From positions 6,901,501-6,965,500 of the forward strand of contig CATNEN010000029.1 in assembly GCA_950097015.1 (NCBI GenBank): 64,000 nucleotides of DNA, given 5' to 3'. The notes beneath the pieces are model-generated. The model was not told the DNA's origin, made no database searches, and saw nothing but the letters and a program-made list of their open reading frames with translations. The stretch is from Macrostomum hystrix. Taxonomy: Eukaryota; Platyhelminthes; Macrostomidae. Below, one piece after another: positions 1 to 11,600 of the stretch (positions are counted from its first letter, which is position 1; the number at the start of each line of letters is the position of its first letter). A program made the position numbers and the translations under genes.

Positions 1-131
1 GCCTGTATTGAACTCTGGAGCTTCTTGGTCTATCTAAATATCAATTTGTCGGAGACAAAACGCTTAACACGAAGCATAGAAAATCATAAATATCTAGCAG
101 GTCATTATTCATTGCACGCTGTTTGTTAGAA

Positions 132-461
132 GCAGAAAGACTGACAGAAAATGCGATTGCTTCAATATGGAAAGTCAAGGCCAACAATAAACTCTAGGCA
201 GAAAGACTGACAGAAAATGCGATTGCTTCAATATGGAAAGTCAAGGCCAACAATCAACTCTAGGCAGAAAGACTGACAGAAAATGCGATTGCTTCAATAT
301 GGAAAGTCAAGGCCAACAATAAACTCTAGGCAGAAAGACTGACAGAAAATGCGATTGCTTCAATATGGAAAGTCAAGGCCAACAATAAACTCTAGGCAGA
401 AAGACTGACAGAAAATGCGATTGCTTCAATATGGAAAGTCAAGGCCAACAATAAACTCTAG
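132..461. repeat. 66-bp tandem repeat, about 5 copies
   Basis: The phrase gcagaaagactgacag recurs at 132, 198, 264, 330 and 396, giving an exact 66-bp period with nearly identical units. No coding function is visible. Positions 1-131 and 462-740 show no gene or further repeat. Confidence 0.95.
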
Positions 462-741
462 TTAATTTTGTAGCACTATGATTTCCTCGCTGGCTTGTTC
501 GCATCATTGCTAATAAAGATGAAGCAATGCTTCACAACCAGTCTGTGAGACTGTGCCTGCCTTCTGGGTAAGTGCAAATATATTTTTTCGAAATAGCATG
601 AAATCGTTTAATATATTCTCTTTGTCTTAACAACCAATTTAATTGTTTCTATGCAAACACGCTCTAAAAAATTCACACAGAAACGCTTTGCCAATCAAAA
701 CCAAGCTTCTAAAGTACAATGACACCTCGAAAAATCCACAA

Positions 742-1165
742 GGTATCTTTAAAGTACATCACGCTCTCGAAAAATCCACAGCAGAGCCATTAAAGTACAG
801 TTTTCTCCTCGAAAAATCCACAGCAGAGCCATTAAAGTACAGTTTTCTCCTCGACAAATCCACAGCAGAGCCATTAAAGTACAGTTTTCTCCTCGACAAA
901 TCCACAGCAGAGCCATTAAAGTACAGTTTTCTCCTCGACAAATCCACAGCAGAGCCATTAAAGTACAGTTTTCTCCTCGACAAATCCACAGCAGAGTCAT
1001 TAAAGTACAGTTTTCTCCTCGACAAATCCACAGCAGAGCCATTAAAGTACAGTTTTCTCCTCGACAAATCCACAGCAGAGCCATTAAAGTACAGTTTTCT
1101 CCTCGACAAATCCACAGCAGAGTCATTAAAGTACAGTTTTCTCCTCGACAAATCCACAGCAGAGC
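742..1165. repeat. 42-bp minisatellite, about 10 copies
   Basis: Units of about 42 bp centred on aaatccacagcagagccatt repeat without length change; the first two or three are more diverged. The period is a multiple of three, so each strand stays open in several frames and gives spurious repetitive proteins. I treat it as non-coding. Confidence 0.95.
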
Positions 1166-2589
1166 CAGAACGTACATCATGCTCTCGACATGCCCAAACC
1201 AGAGCCACTAAAGTAAACTTTTTCTTAACTAATCACAATCTCATCCTGCAATGTACACATATTTTTTAACTTATAAGCATTCGATTTTTGTACAAGTTCT
1301 TAGCCAATCAAAAGCCGAGCTCTATATGTACAATGTTCTCTAATCCAATGATTGATCAAACTAGATCCTAACTTTCCCCGAATTAACACTGAATCAGGTT
1401 GTACAACATTTCGTTAACAACAACACAGACCGGTTCAGGGAAACACACGAAGATAAGATGTTCCAAAATCTTCTCCCTTCTCTAACATCCACCCCACTCC
1501 CTGGCTCAGAGCATTACCGTCCAGCGGCATGGAGGTTGCGCTGTGAATCTGGCCAGCGCAGGCCAGCCGCAGGCCGCTCAACATTTCAGAGCGGCTCCGC
1601 TTCATTAGCCAATCAGAAGAAGCCGGCGCGGCTAATGTTGACTCGGCTGATGCGGTAGATTACATTTTTGCAGTGGAAGGTAGTGTAGATAATAACAATA
1701 AAGTAATAATAATCGTAATCGACCCGCAGCCAGCGAAGAGGCAATTCTGCCCCATTCCGCTGACCCCAGAGCACACACCGCCAGGTCTGCCCTGACCTTC
1801 TCATTGTCAGGCAGCTTACACTCTCACCTATATGATATATGATACTCTTGACTGCTAAATCTTTAAGAGTATCCTAACTCCTACCTCCAAAAGAGAAGAG
1901 CGTTTCTGTGCTATAGAATCAAAATTAAACTTTAACAGCGTCGGGTGGCGACTGATTGGTTGACAGACTGAGTGATGGTGTACTGTGGTTGAGCTGCGCC
2001 TAATATTTTGGCTTGATCATTGATAAGTTCGCGTCAGGGTGTCCATAGTGGCCTAGTTCCACCTGTTGTAGCCCTTGAATGTCCAGCAGCAGATGCGGTC
2101 TAGATAAAGGTAGGTGACCACCGAAGACGGAGATGATGCAGGCACATTCGGGTGACATGCTGATGAATTTTGAAGGCCGCACTAATTCGTACTAATTCGT
2201 GTATATGCGTGTATGAATTACACGATAGCGCTTTTGGGAAAAATCCGACCTTCGGCCAGAAACATTGTATATCTCGACGGTCTGAAGAGCTGGCGACTTG
2301 ATTATTGTTTCAGAAGATGCGCAACAAAAAGTTGGCCCGTGTTCTTGAGTTTCGTGTGCTTGCTTTGCTACGTTCGGGTGCAGCACAAAAAGATTGTCAG
2401 GGGAAAGGGAAACCCCCCCTTGGTAGTTCTACTGCTAAGGTAAGAGTGTAAAGTTGTTTTCGCACAGCGACTTAAACTCTGACGATGAAATTGTGGATCA
2501 TCGCTGACTGCGAACTGTCAAAGAGGTAGCAAGTTTTACGAAGGCAATCATTTGAGCAACTTGCATTCTTAACTTTGTTGTCATAAGTG
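1166..2589. other. unique sequence, no gene seen
   Basis: Unique-looking sequence of mixed composition with only short open frames that lack splice support or family resemblance. It should lie in, or downstream of, the intron that follows the last PDE8 exon seen in this window (5531-5634). I searched it by eye for later PDE8 exons and found none I could support. Confidence 0.4.
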
Positions 2590-2832
2590 CGCACCGGCAC
2601 AAGCGCGCCTGTGTATTTTATGTCAAAGTCTGGCACAGGCGCGCAGAGGCATAAGCGCGCACGTTTTGACTTGCACAAGAGCGCGGTAGAAAGTGCTCAG
2701 CATTGGCATAAGGGCGCACCATCACAAGACCGCACTGGCATAAGCGCGCTGTCATAGTTTGGCACAAGCGCGCACTTCTGGCTCTGTGTTGCAAAAGCGC
2801 GCAGTCAAAGTCTGGCACAAGCGCGCAATGCA
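2590..2832. repeat. left inverted array of the GCGC-rich minisatellite
   Basis: Irregular copies of a short motif of the form ggcacaagcgcgc or ggcataagcgcgc. This is the reverse complement of the motif in the array at 3768-4376. A 17-bp stretch at 2737-2753 is matched perfectly, inverted, by 3816-3832. The two arrays face each other across the FLYWCH-MULE fragment, as long terminal inverted repeats would. Confidence 0.8.
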
Positions 2833-3564
2833 ATAAATAAAAGCAGTCAAGTTGCTCCATCGTCTGTCACAAAGTAGTCGATTGTATTTGTACGAAGGAA
2901 ATCGAATTAAAAGTGTCGCCTCGTAGAGCAATTGTTGTCTTTCTATATTCAAAAGGACGAACGCTGTCGGCCAGAACGTGTCATTCTCAACCAAGCCGAT
3001 TGTAAGCAACTGATAGAAGAAATTAGGCACGGTTCCGAATGTGCCATCCATGTGCCAGCATGTAGCCTGACTCAGACGACTCAGCATGTCAGGGTGAGCA
3101 AAGATGAGTCCATGGCCATCATCAGCAGATGATTCACGACCCTGAAGAATGATGACACTGTTGACGCACCTGAAGCGGTCTGGAGCATCGCATTTTGGAA
3201 GGGGTGGCAGCAGGCGTCTTCTTTGTCGATACATCGACGACTCCACTTCAGCAAATCCGATCCGATTGCCGACGGAGCTGGCCTGTGTCTCTCGGTCGAA
3301 CAGATCACGAAGGGATGAACTGCTCTCACCGGCCTTCCGCTTCAGATTGGCTCGTAGCCGAAGTATTTCCTTCTCCTTTGAATCACCGTCGTGGTTGTGC
3401 GCGATGAGTCTCAGCACACCATCCTTCTCGACGGCGCGTCCCGGACAGTTCTTGTTAGTGCAGCGACAGCTGACTGTCCCATTTCTAACTATATCTTTCC
3501 GATAAATGTAGACGGCGTGCGTATAGACTACTGAGCCGATTCTTTTCCCTTCGATTGGCTCCAT
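2752..3564 (-). pseudogene. truncated FLYWCH zinc finger / MULE transposase
   Basis: The 270-codon frame starts with ATG at 3564. Residues about 1-70 look like a FLYWCH zinc finger: an aromatic-rich start, a C-x4-C pair around the motif CTNKNC, then a closing HNH. A MULE transposase core begins near residue 168 with the motif WHMDGTFGTVP, whose aspartate would be the first catalytic acid. It continues into the following strand (FWPTAFVLL) and then stops resembling the family. The last 30 or so residues are translated from the adjacent minisatellite, so the rest of the transposase, including the second Asp and the Glu, is missing. Full MULE transposases of this type are several hundred residues longer. 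The fragment sits between inverted arrays of one repeat and is probably a non-autonomous or decayed Mutator-like element. The FLYWCH and MULE calls come from motif reading, and no search was run. Confidence 0.75.
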
Positions 3565-3767
3565 CGCGTTTCAAACACTCCAACTGCGACTGAGACTGAG
3601 ATTGTCTTATTTATGTAAGTCGCAGTATCTATCGACAGTGTACATGCTTACAATTGTGCCAACTGTGCCTAGAGTACCTCTGTTTACACCCTAACCCACC
3701 ACCCCTTGTGCACTACAGCTTTGATTAAAAATTTTCTACACTATTAAGTCAGTCGCCAAATGAAGTG

Positions 3768-4376
3768 TGCGCTTGTGCCTTAGCGAGTAAATAATGTGCT
3801 CTTGCGCATAAGTCAGACAGCGCGCTTATGCCACAGCGTGTCAAAAGTGCGCGCCTCTGCCAGTGCGCTCTTGTGCCAGTGTGCGCCTCTGCCAGTGTGC
3901 GCTTGTGCCAGTGTGCGCCTCTGCCAGTGCGCGCCTCTGCCAGTGTGCGCTTGTGCCAGTGTGCGCCTCTGCCAGTGTGCGCCTCTGCCAGTGTGCGCCT
4001 CTGCCAGTGCGCGCCTCTGCCAGTGTGCGCTTGTGCCAGTGTGCGCCTCTGCCAGTGCGCGCCTCTGCCAGTGCGCGCCTCTGCCAGTGTGCGCTTGTGC
4101 CAGTGTGCGCCTCTGCCAGTGTGCGCCTCTGCCAGTGCGCGCTTGTGCCGGTGTGCGCCTCTGCTAGTGCGCGCTTGTGCCAGTGTGCGCCTCTGCTAGT
4201 GCGCGCTTGTGCCAGTGTGCGTGCCAGTGTGCGCCTCTGCTAGTGCGCGCTTGTGCCAGTGTGCGCCTCTGCTAGTGCGCGCTTGTGCCAGTGTGCGCCT
4301 CTGCTAGTGCGCGCTTGTGCCAGTGTGCGCCTCTGCTAGTGCGCGCTTGTGCCAGTGTGCGCCTCTGCTAGTGTCG
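3768..4376. repeat. right inverted array, 14-16-bp monomers
   Basis: Alternating monomers of the types gtgcgcctctgcca and gtgcgcgcttgtgcca. The right-hand end settles into a regular 32-bp dimer (16 + 16). The motif is the reverse complement of the left array at 2590-2832. All three forward frames stay open and give Cys/Ala/Val-rich nonsense peptides. Confidence 0.9.
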
Positions 4377-4686
4377 CTGCGTACTTATGAAGCGTACCCG
4401 TTTTAAGAGTCCGATATAGCACACAATTTTTCACTCTCCTTAGATTATTACGCAACACTGTGTTGGCCCTCAAGAGCGTAAATTCCACAACAAAATGCGT
4501 CATTTGTTGAGCCAAAATTGATTGTGGCCTAATCGTAGATTCAAGCTCAGCCAACCATTCACACAATCAGCGAGTGTAGATAAATTAGCATTCAAGTACA
4601 CGTTAAGCAAATCAGCAAATGTTGAAAACTGTATTACAAATCATCTATTAATTATCGATAATACAAACTGTTGATTACACGTGTCC

Positions 4687-5397
4687 TAATTGGGCCAGAT
4701 GTGCAACCGACAGCACTGCCGCAGCTATTGGTTTTCAACTTCTATTTCAAACTAAGTAACTTCTATTTCGCCCGGCGGCTCTCCGTCTGGCGTCAGTAAC
4801 TTCAATTTCGCCCGCGGGGAGGGGGAGAGCCGCCGGGCGAAAAAACCAATATTGCACGGTACATCTGAAGGCTGGTACAGCTGTTCAGTCCATGGACTGG
4901 GGGGACGCCACGCCCACCCTCAATTAACCCAGCTAATGCTGGTAACCCAGCTACAGCTGGGTGAACTGAAGCAATGCAGAGTTAACAGTAGAAAAACCAC
5001 GCTTTTCCCCTGGGGAAAGTACCCACATTTTAAAGTAGTCCACATTTTAAATAATTAATTTTCTGCCCTTTACGACCTCTTTTTTCGACCAGACACCCTG
5101 ACAGATTAATAATTTGTTGAATATCTCGACGATATTTTGTCATTCTGGAAGATGTTTTATCGGATCGAGCGGAAAATATTCGCCGATGTTCTAGATTTTC
5201 ATGGTGATTGGCTGAATATTTAGGGAGATACAGAAAGAAAATGAAAAATGGGGGTATTTCAATTATATCCCTTGGTCTTTCTATTGTTAAGGTCGTTGCG
5301 ATTAAAGGACACAAACTGTTCCAGTGGAGTCGGGAATCGAACCCCCGACCTTCAAGTCGTAAGTCCGACGCCCTTACCGCTAAGCTACAACCCCCTC
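4687..5397 (-). mobile_element. tRNA-derived SINE, copy 1, split by two insertions
   Basis: On the minus strand the tRNA-like head lies at about 5307-5397: A-box-like TAGCTTAGCGG and B box GGTTCGATTCC. The body and tail occupy 4854-4985 and 4687-4729. Compared with the intact copy at 19646-19935, this copy is interrupted by a hairpin-like insertion at about 4730-4849. A further ~320 bp insert at about 4986-5306 lies between the phrases agagttaa and aaaggacaca, which are nearly adjacent in the intact copy. Confidence 0.8.
4730..4849. mobile_element. nested MITE-like hairpin insertion
   Basis: About 120 bp inserted in the SINE body. It contains a perfect 19-bp inverted repeat (4766-4784 with 4824-4842) and near-terminal complementary ends (ggtttt / aaaacc). 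A possible 4-bp target duplication, tatt, is present at 4726-4729 and 4850-4853. No coding capacity. Confidence 0.55.
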
Positions 5398-5530
5398 GCT
5401 ATATATGAATTGTTCTGTATTGACTGCGAAAATATTAACACTAAACAACTAAAACTCCGAGCAACATTTCTATGTTGCTATGGAAAAAGGCATGCCGAAT
5501 CGAACTTGTTATCTCGACTCATAATCCTAC

Positions 5531-5634
5531 CTTTCTCGTCCCCAACCGGAGTCAGAGGCGGCTCTTTAGTTTGCTGCTGCTGCGCCTGCTGAGCGTTCGG
5601 CGCCTGACGAATTGCTACGTAGTGCTGGATGCGC
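5531..5634 (-). CDS. PDE8: PDE8 exon 8 (end of PAS, Gln-rich linker)
   Basis: 104 nt from acceptor TTTTCAG to donor GAGAAAG|GTAGGA, ending in phase 1. It encodes [12 protein letters not shown] and then a Gln-rich stretch and [12 protein letters not shown]. The first part matches the PDE8 IRHYVSIIR strand. The next exon is not visible to the left. Confidence 0.82.
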
Positions 5635-8600
5635 CTGAAAATTCATTGGATTGCGCACATTTATTGCCTACTTTTTATTATAATTACTCTACTATATATA
5701 AGTAGCACGCTTTAGACTATTATTATATATTTTTATTACTTAATAAAGTAGTTTGAAAACTGATAGGGCGAGATTCCCTGGCGAGGACACATTTATTTGG
5801 GGCACAGCGGCAGCCGTGTGTATGAATGAGTACGTGTGTGTTGTCTTGGGTGGATATTGTCTGGGGTGGGTGTTGTCTAGGGTGGGTGTTGTCTAGGGTG
5901 GGTGTTGTCTGGTGTGGGTATTTTCTGGGGTGGGTGTTGTCTAGGGTGGGTGTTGTCTGGGGTGGGTGTTGTCTGGGGTGGGTGATGTCTTGGGTGGGTG
6001 TTGTCTAGGGTGGGTGTTGTCTAGGGTGGGTGTTGTCTAGGGTGGGTGTTGTCTGGGGTGGGTGTTGTCTGGGGTGGGTGTTGTCTGGGGTGGGTGATGG
6101 GTGGGTGTTGTCTGGGGTGGGTGATGTCTTAGGTGGGTGTGGTCTGGGGTGGGTGTTGTCTAGGGTGGGTGTTGTCTGGGGTGGGTATTGTTTAGGGTGC
6201 GTGTTGTCTAGGGTGCGTGTTGTCTGGGGTGGGTGTTGTCTAGGGTGCGTGTTGTCTGGGGTGGGTATTGTTTAGGGTGGATGTCGACTAGACTGCGTTA
6301 TTTCTATTTCAGTTGTAGAAAGGATTTGAAATTTTGGCACCAATTTCAATAACTCACCCGCGCCTGCCCTTGACCGGCACAATGCAGCACTGATGCTGGA
6401 CTGAGGCGCCCGACTTTCGTTTTCCGGTGGCGCAGCCACTCCATTCCTGCGACAGGATGAGAGAAACAAATGAAAACTGTCTAGGTAAGAAAGTTTCGAA
6501 ACTAAACTGAATCAGCCAATGGGGTTTCGATTCGAGGTAGGGAGTATGGTGCCAGCCAATAAGTGGCAGCCAATGAGCATCAAGCTGTAGGCAGATGGTG
6601 AGGGGTTCAGTTAAGCCATAAAAAGTTGCCTATTTTCACACCTTTCCCTTCCGCAAAACATTCAGGAGGCCTCGCATCTCCTCCTCAGTCTTGCCCATCT
6701 GCGCCGCGTCGAAAACGTTTCGACCCAGCGACTCGCCCGGCGACCGGCCAAACATGCGATCATGCGCCGCGTTCGTGTACTGCGGATTCAGACGAAATGA
6801 GCATTTTAGAAAACACGATATTAAAACTCTACACAAGGGAGGGTTGGTCGCCAGAGGGATAACAGCGAGTGAAAAAAATAAGTTCCGCAAGTCAAGTAGA
6901 GGTCAGAGACTTGCCGCATCGCTTCTCTCAATCTGCGTATCCCCACAATCTCGTCTACAAGCCCCGGACCGAGCCCAGCTCATCCCCTCCGCATAAATCC
7001 GACTCAGTAGAAGAAAATCCTAAATCCCCCTTCAATCATCGGAGAAGATCAGGCCGAGAGTTCGTGGGGAACCGCTCGCACCGGCGGGACACAGTGCCTG
7101 TGAGGTATGAGTCAGTCCAGGCCCACGGGCTTTGGTCTGCGATGCCTCACACCTGCAGCCGTTTTTTGAGCAGGCCTGGCAGGAAGGAGACCTGTACCTT
7201 CGGGTGCAGGAATCCCTCCAACGCTGTCCCGTCAGCTGACCCATGGGTACACGTCCCGCGAGTGTTCAAGGCTGACCCTAGGGCAGCCGGACAGAATGGG
7301 CAACAGCGCTGGATGACCCATCCAGGGCCTCCGGCCAAACTGGGTACCTCTAGCCCCGGCTGGAGGGAAAGGTGTCACCCTTTGACCTTAACAGGGTATG
7401 TGGCTTGTCCGCAATTTTCGTGCACCTGTGCGTGATCAGGTACCTCTGGCTACGGCCCTGAGGGACAGGTGTCACCCTTTGACCTTAACAGGGTTTGCGG
7501 CCAGCCCGCAGGCCTCGGCGCCGGCTCAATGGCACCCTCCAATGTCCCAGTGTTGACCGTGCTGATGGACGCTTGGCCAGGGAGTAGTCTGGTCTCTTAC
7601 GGTTCCTCCCGGTGGTCCTGGCATCCCACCCCGGGTTGTAACTTGTCTTTTTTGGCTGCCCCCGCTCAGTTTTGGGATCGCGGCTGAGCGGGTTATTCCT
7701 GCCTGTGTCTACAGGAAGCCCCTCTCTTCATTGCAGCTTTCAATGGCTTCTAGCCCTTCAACTGCTCCGGCCGAGGACACCATGGTGCCTGAGGCCATAC
7801 ACGCTGCGGCGCCCGGGCTAGCTGGCCCCGCGACCGCCACAAATGCCGCGCTGCCCAACTCGCGCGATGACCGGGGCGCTAAGCGCTCCACCACCTCTGG
7901 AGCGGCAAAACGCCGTAGGCGCATGCTGGCCCACGGCACGTCGGCTCCATTGACCAAGGACCAGGCCCAGGCCAGAGGGGCCGAAGGGGCTCTGCCTAGG
8001 GCGGGGGCTGGGGCGGGGGGCCTTGTGCCTCCTGCCCAGGCTCCTGCACGGGGCGGAGCCCACGACGCCCCGAGGCCAGGGTCGCGGGCCAAGGAGGGCC
8101 CGGCGCCCATCCGGACGGCTGCCCGGCCCGAAGGAGAAGCGGAGGCGGAGGGCCCAGTGCCCACCGCCGACGCAGATCCCGAGGGTGGGGACGCCACCGG
8201 ACAGGGCCCGGGACCACAAGCTACCTACGCCGCCATCGCACGTAGGCAACCTGCCGTCATCATCACCGGCAGAGACGGGAAAAGGCTGAGCAGCGAACAG
8301 CTCAGCGACATTTGCCGCAACATAGATGCTATGTTGTGGCAACTTCAACTGAAGGGCGAGCCCCTGGCGGTCGGCGCAAGCGCTACCAGGGAATCGTGCT
8401 TCGTCGTCTGGCCCGGCGATGCGGAATCGGGGCGGCGGCTCCTCGAGTTGCTGCCCACGCAGAGCTGGGCGGCTGGCCTCGAGTTCCTACGGGAGAACGA
8501 GCCACCAAAGACCAAGCGACACCGTATCTTCGTCCCGGCGAAAAGTGTCGTCACCAGCGCTGAGGACCTCCGCAGGGGCCTCATCGCGATGAACCGGGAG

Positions 8601-11600
8601 CTGCCGACAGCGGGCCTGATCGTGCACCGCACGATCCTGCGCCCCGACGGCACCGGTTTCACCGCCATTCTGGGCCTGTCCGAGCAATGGACACGCCGCT
8701 ACCCAGATGGCGCCAACATTTGCATTGGTCTGTGGAAGACCAAAATCTTCGCCTTCGAGGCGGATAAAACCCGAGGTCAGACCGGGCCCACCACCGTACC
8801 GGCCAATGAAGGGTCCTCGGACCCCAAGGCTGGGACTGGGGGCAGGGCCCAGTCGTCCCGCCAAAAAAGGCCAGAGCGTGCCATCGCTGGCAGCTCTGAG
8901 CGTCGCCCCGCGCGTGTCACAAAGCGCCGGGGCCTTCTCCAGCGGGCCTCCGAGGTGGTGCGAACCGCCAAGATGGCCCAGCTGCGCGCTGAGATGCGCG
9001 GTGGCCCACCGGGGCAGGCGCCGCAACCAAGGGCTACGGGGGAGGCCTCAGAGGTGCCCAGCTCCATCGAGCAGGGCCCTTCGAGCGCCCCTCCCACGGC
9101 CCAGGGAGCGGTGTCGGCTCCAGTTGAGGGCGACTCTGGGCCTGGGCTCGGGGCCGGGGGCGGGGACTGGGCGGCTGACGCCGTCGAGTTCCCGTCTCCG
9201 GCTCGGGGCCTGGGCACGGAGGAGCCCATGGCTACCGACATCGACCCGGAGGAGGAGGACCGCCTTCTGGCTGGGTCCCCCTCCAAGTAGACCTCTGCCT
9301 GCATGATGATCCCCGGAATATCATGTCTGCAAGTTAACACCCAGCACTGCGTGGCAGCATCAGTCAATCTGATGCGCACGACAGAGCGCATGATGCCGGG
9401 CCTTGTACTTGTGCAGGAGCCCTGGCTATCAAAGAACAAGCCAAGCAACATTCCTGCTGGCTATGACTGCTTCTGCATGGCAGACTCTGTCCGCCCTAGA
9501 TCACTGATCTATGCCGCAAAAGCCTTAAATGCGTGGATGAGACCCGATCTCTCTAACGGGGACATCTGCGTCATCCAATCTGCACACATTGTGCCTAACA
9601 AGTTGACCCTCGTGGCATCCGCCTACCTGGCAGGCGACGCCCCCGTGGTTAGCGATACCCTCGTCGCCCTCTGTGAATTCGCCAGGGCACGAAACTTCGA
9701 GCTGCTCCTCGCGGGAGATGTAAACTCGCATCACACCCACTGGGGTAGCTCAAAAATCAATGACCGCGGCGAAGAGCTCCTGGCCTTCGTCAGCGGCACG
9801 CCTCTAAACTTCTGCAATGTGGGCAACACGCCCACTTTCGACAATGGGCGGTGGGCTGAGGTGCTTGACGTCACCCTGGCCTCACCCGGCATCCTCCCAA
9901 GGGTGCTGGGGTGGGAGGTGTGGGAGACCGAAAGCTCGCTCTCGGACCACCGTTTCATCCGTTTCAACATCGGCACCCCCGATAAGAAGCAAAAGCCTAT
10001 TTGGAGGCGTAATGTCAGAAATACCGACTGGCCCGCGTTCAGCCAAAAGCTGCATGAGGGCCTTCGGGATTCTGACCCCTCCATGGCCATGGAAACCACG
10101 CAGGACCTGGATGGAGTGGCTGCCCTGCTGGGCGGCGCCATCACAGAGGCCTACGAAATGGCTTGCCCGCTCAAAGCCTACAAAGGCAAAAAATCGGCCC
10201 CCTGGTGGAACCCCGAGCTCGGAGTCCTAAGACGCCGAGCTAAGGCTCTCCAGAGGAAGCTGAAAACCTCGCACGACCCTGATGACAAAGAGGCCTATAC
10301 TCGCGCCATCCACGAGTTTAAGGGCCGGGTCAGAAGGGCAAAAGCGGACAAGTGGCGACAATACTGCGAAGGGCTTGAGGGCTCGCGGCCCACGGCCCGC
10401 GTGGTAAAGGCGCTCACCAACGACCGCTTCTCCAAGCTCTCATCGATTAAAAAGCCGGACGGCTCGATCACTGAGCGCCCGGAGGAAACGCTCGAGCTTA
10501 TGCTAGGGCATTTCTTCCCGAGTGTACCGGCGCACTTCGGCCCAGACGACCACTCGCGTGGAGGTCAGGGCCTGGCTCAGTCACTCGTTACGAATGACCG
10601 CATCGTTCGCGCGGCTAAGTCATTCAATCCTTTTAAAGCACCTGGGCCAGATGGTATATATCCGGCCTTTCTGCATGAAGCGGTTAAAAATGGCCGCTTC
10701 CTCCATCTCCTCTGCAGACTTCTACGGGCCTGCATCGTGCTGGGCTACGTACCAGCGCGGTGGCATGAAGCCCGGGTCGTCTTCATCCCGAAGCCCGCCA
10801 AAGGCGACTATCGCTCGGTCAAGTCTTATCGCCCGATAAGCTTGACTTCCACCTGCCTCAAGCTCATGGAAAGACTGGTGCTCTGGCGCCTTCTTACTGT
10901 AGAGCTAGGGCGGGCCCCGCTCTCACCAAACCAGCACGCCTTTCGGGCGGGCCGGTCCACGGAGAGCGCCCTCCACTGCATTGTGGAGACTCTCGAGAAG
11001 GCAGTGCTGGGCAGCGGTTTTGCCCTGGCTGTTTTCCTTGATATTGAGGGGGCCTTCGATAACGTTATTTTCGAAGCCTTTGAGAAGGCCCTGGTTTCCA
11101 GGGCCACTCACCCCCACCTCGTCCGTTGGGTCATGTACATGATCCGGAATCGCCACGTGGTGGCCCACCTCGAAGGCAGGGTGCTCTCGGCACCTGTCCT
11201 AAAAGGAGGGCCCCAAGGTGGCGTCCTCACCCCACTGCTGTGGAATCTCGTCATGGATGAGCTGCTAAAAAGCACTCGGCCTGACCCAGTCCTGAAGGTG
11301 GGATATGCCGACGATGTGACCGCCATCTGCGCGGGCCCCTCGGCGGAAACCACCAGGGACCTCATTCAGGGCTTTATCAACAGGGCGGTGCGCTGGGCGG
11401 ACCAATGCGGGCTCCGACTCTCTGAGTCCAAGACCGTTGCGGTTATGTTTACCAGCAGGCTGCGCTGGACCATTGAGCCTCTGACTCTCTATGGCAAGAA
11501 TATTGCCATGGAAAAGCAGGTCCGGTGCCTTGGTATCCTGCTAGACCATAGGCTTAACTGGACCCCGCACATTACCACAAAGGCCAAGAGGGCCCTGGCC

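Larger units (their letters stand above)
2590..4376 (-). mobile_element. MULE or foldback-like element with tandem-repeat inverted ends
   Basis: A FLYWCH-MULE gene fragment (2752-3564) is flanked on both sides by arrays of the same minisatellite in opposite orientation. Inverted termini made of short tandem repeats are the hallmark of foldback elements, and some MULEs also have long repetitive TIRs. The right array is about 2.5 times longer than the left, as expected if arrays expand independently. I could not identify a target-site duplication because the outer array edges are ragged. An alternative is that two unrelated arrays arose beside an old MULE fragment, but the shared inverted 17-mer argues against this. 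Confidence 0.6.

Noticed and set aside
643-1269. 208-codon plus-strand frame and overlapping minus frames over the 42-bp repeat
   Set aside because: The period is a multiple of three with no stop, so the frames are a by-product of the repeat; no start context or flanking unique coding sequence supports a gene.
3796-4243. Cys/Ala/Val-rich frames on the plus strand
   Set aside because: Three overlapping frames of the same GCGC-rich array; not proteins.
4336-4566. Minus-strand frame of 76 codons next to the right minisatellite
   Set aside because: Its front is array sequence, and the remainder shows no family motif, start context or splice partner.
1-5530. Exons for the HD catalytic domain of PDE8
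   Set aside because: I looked for HNxxH and HDxDHPG-type sequence on the minus strand and saw none; the catalytic part must lie beyond the left edge or be lost.
8023-9306. Alternative frames over LINE ORF1 and ORF2 on both strands
   Set aside because: GC-rich shadows of the real ORF1/ORF2 frames; they lack motifs.
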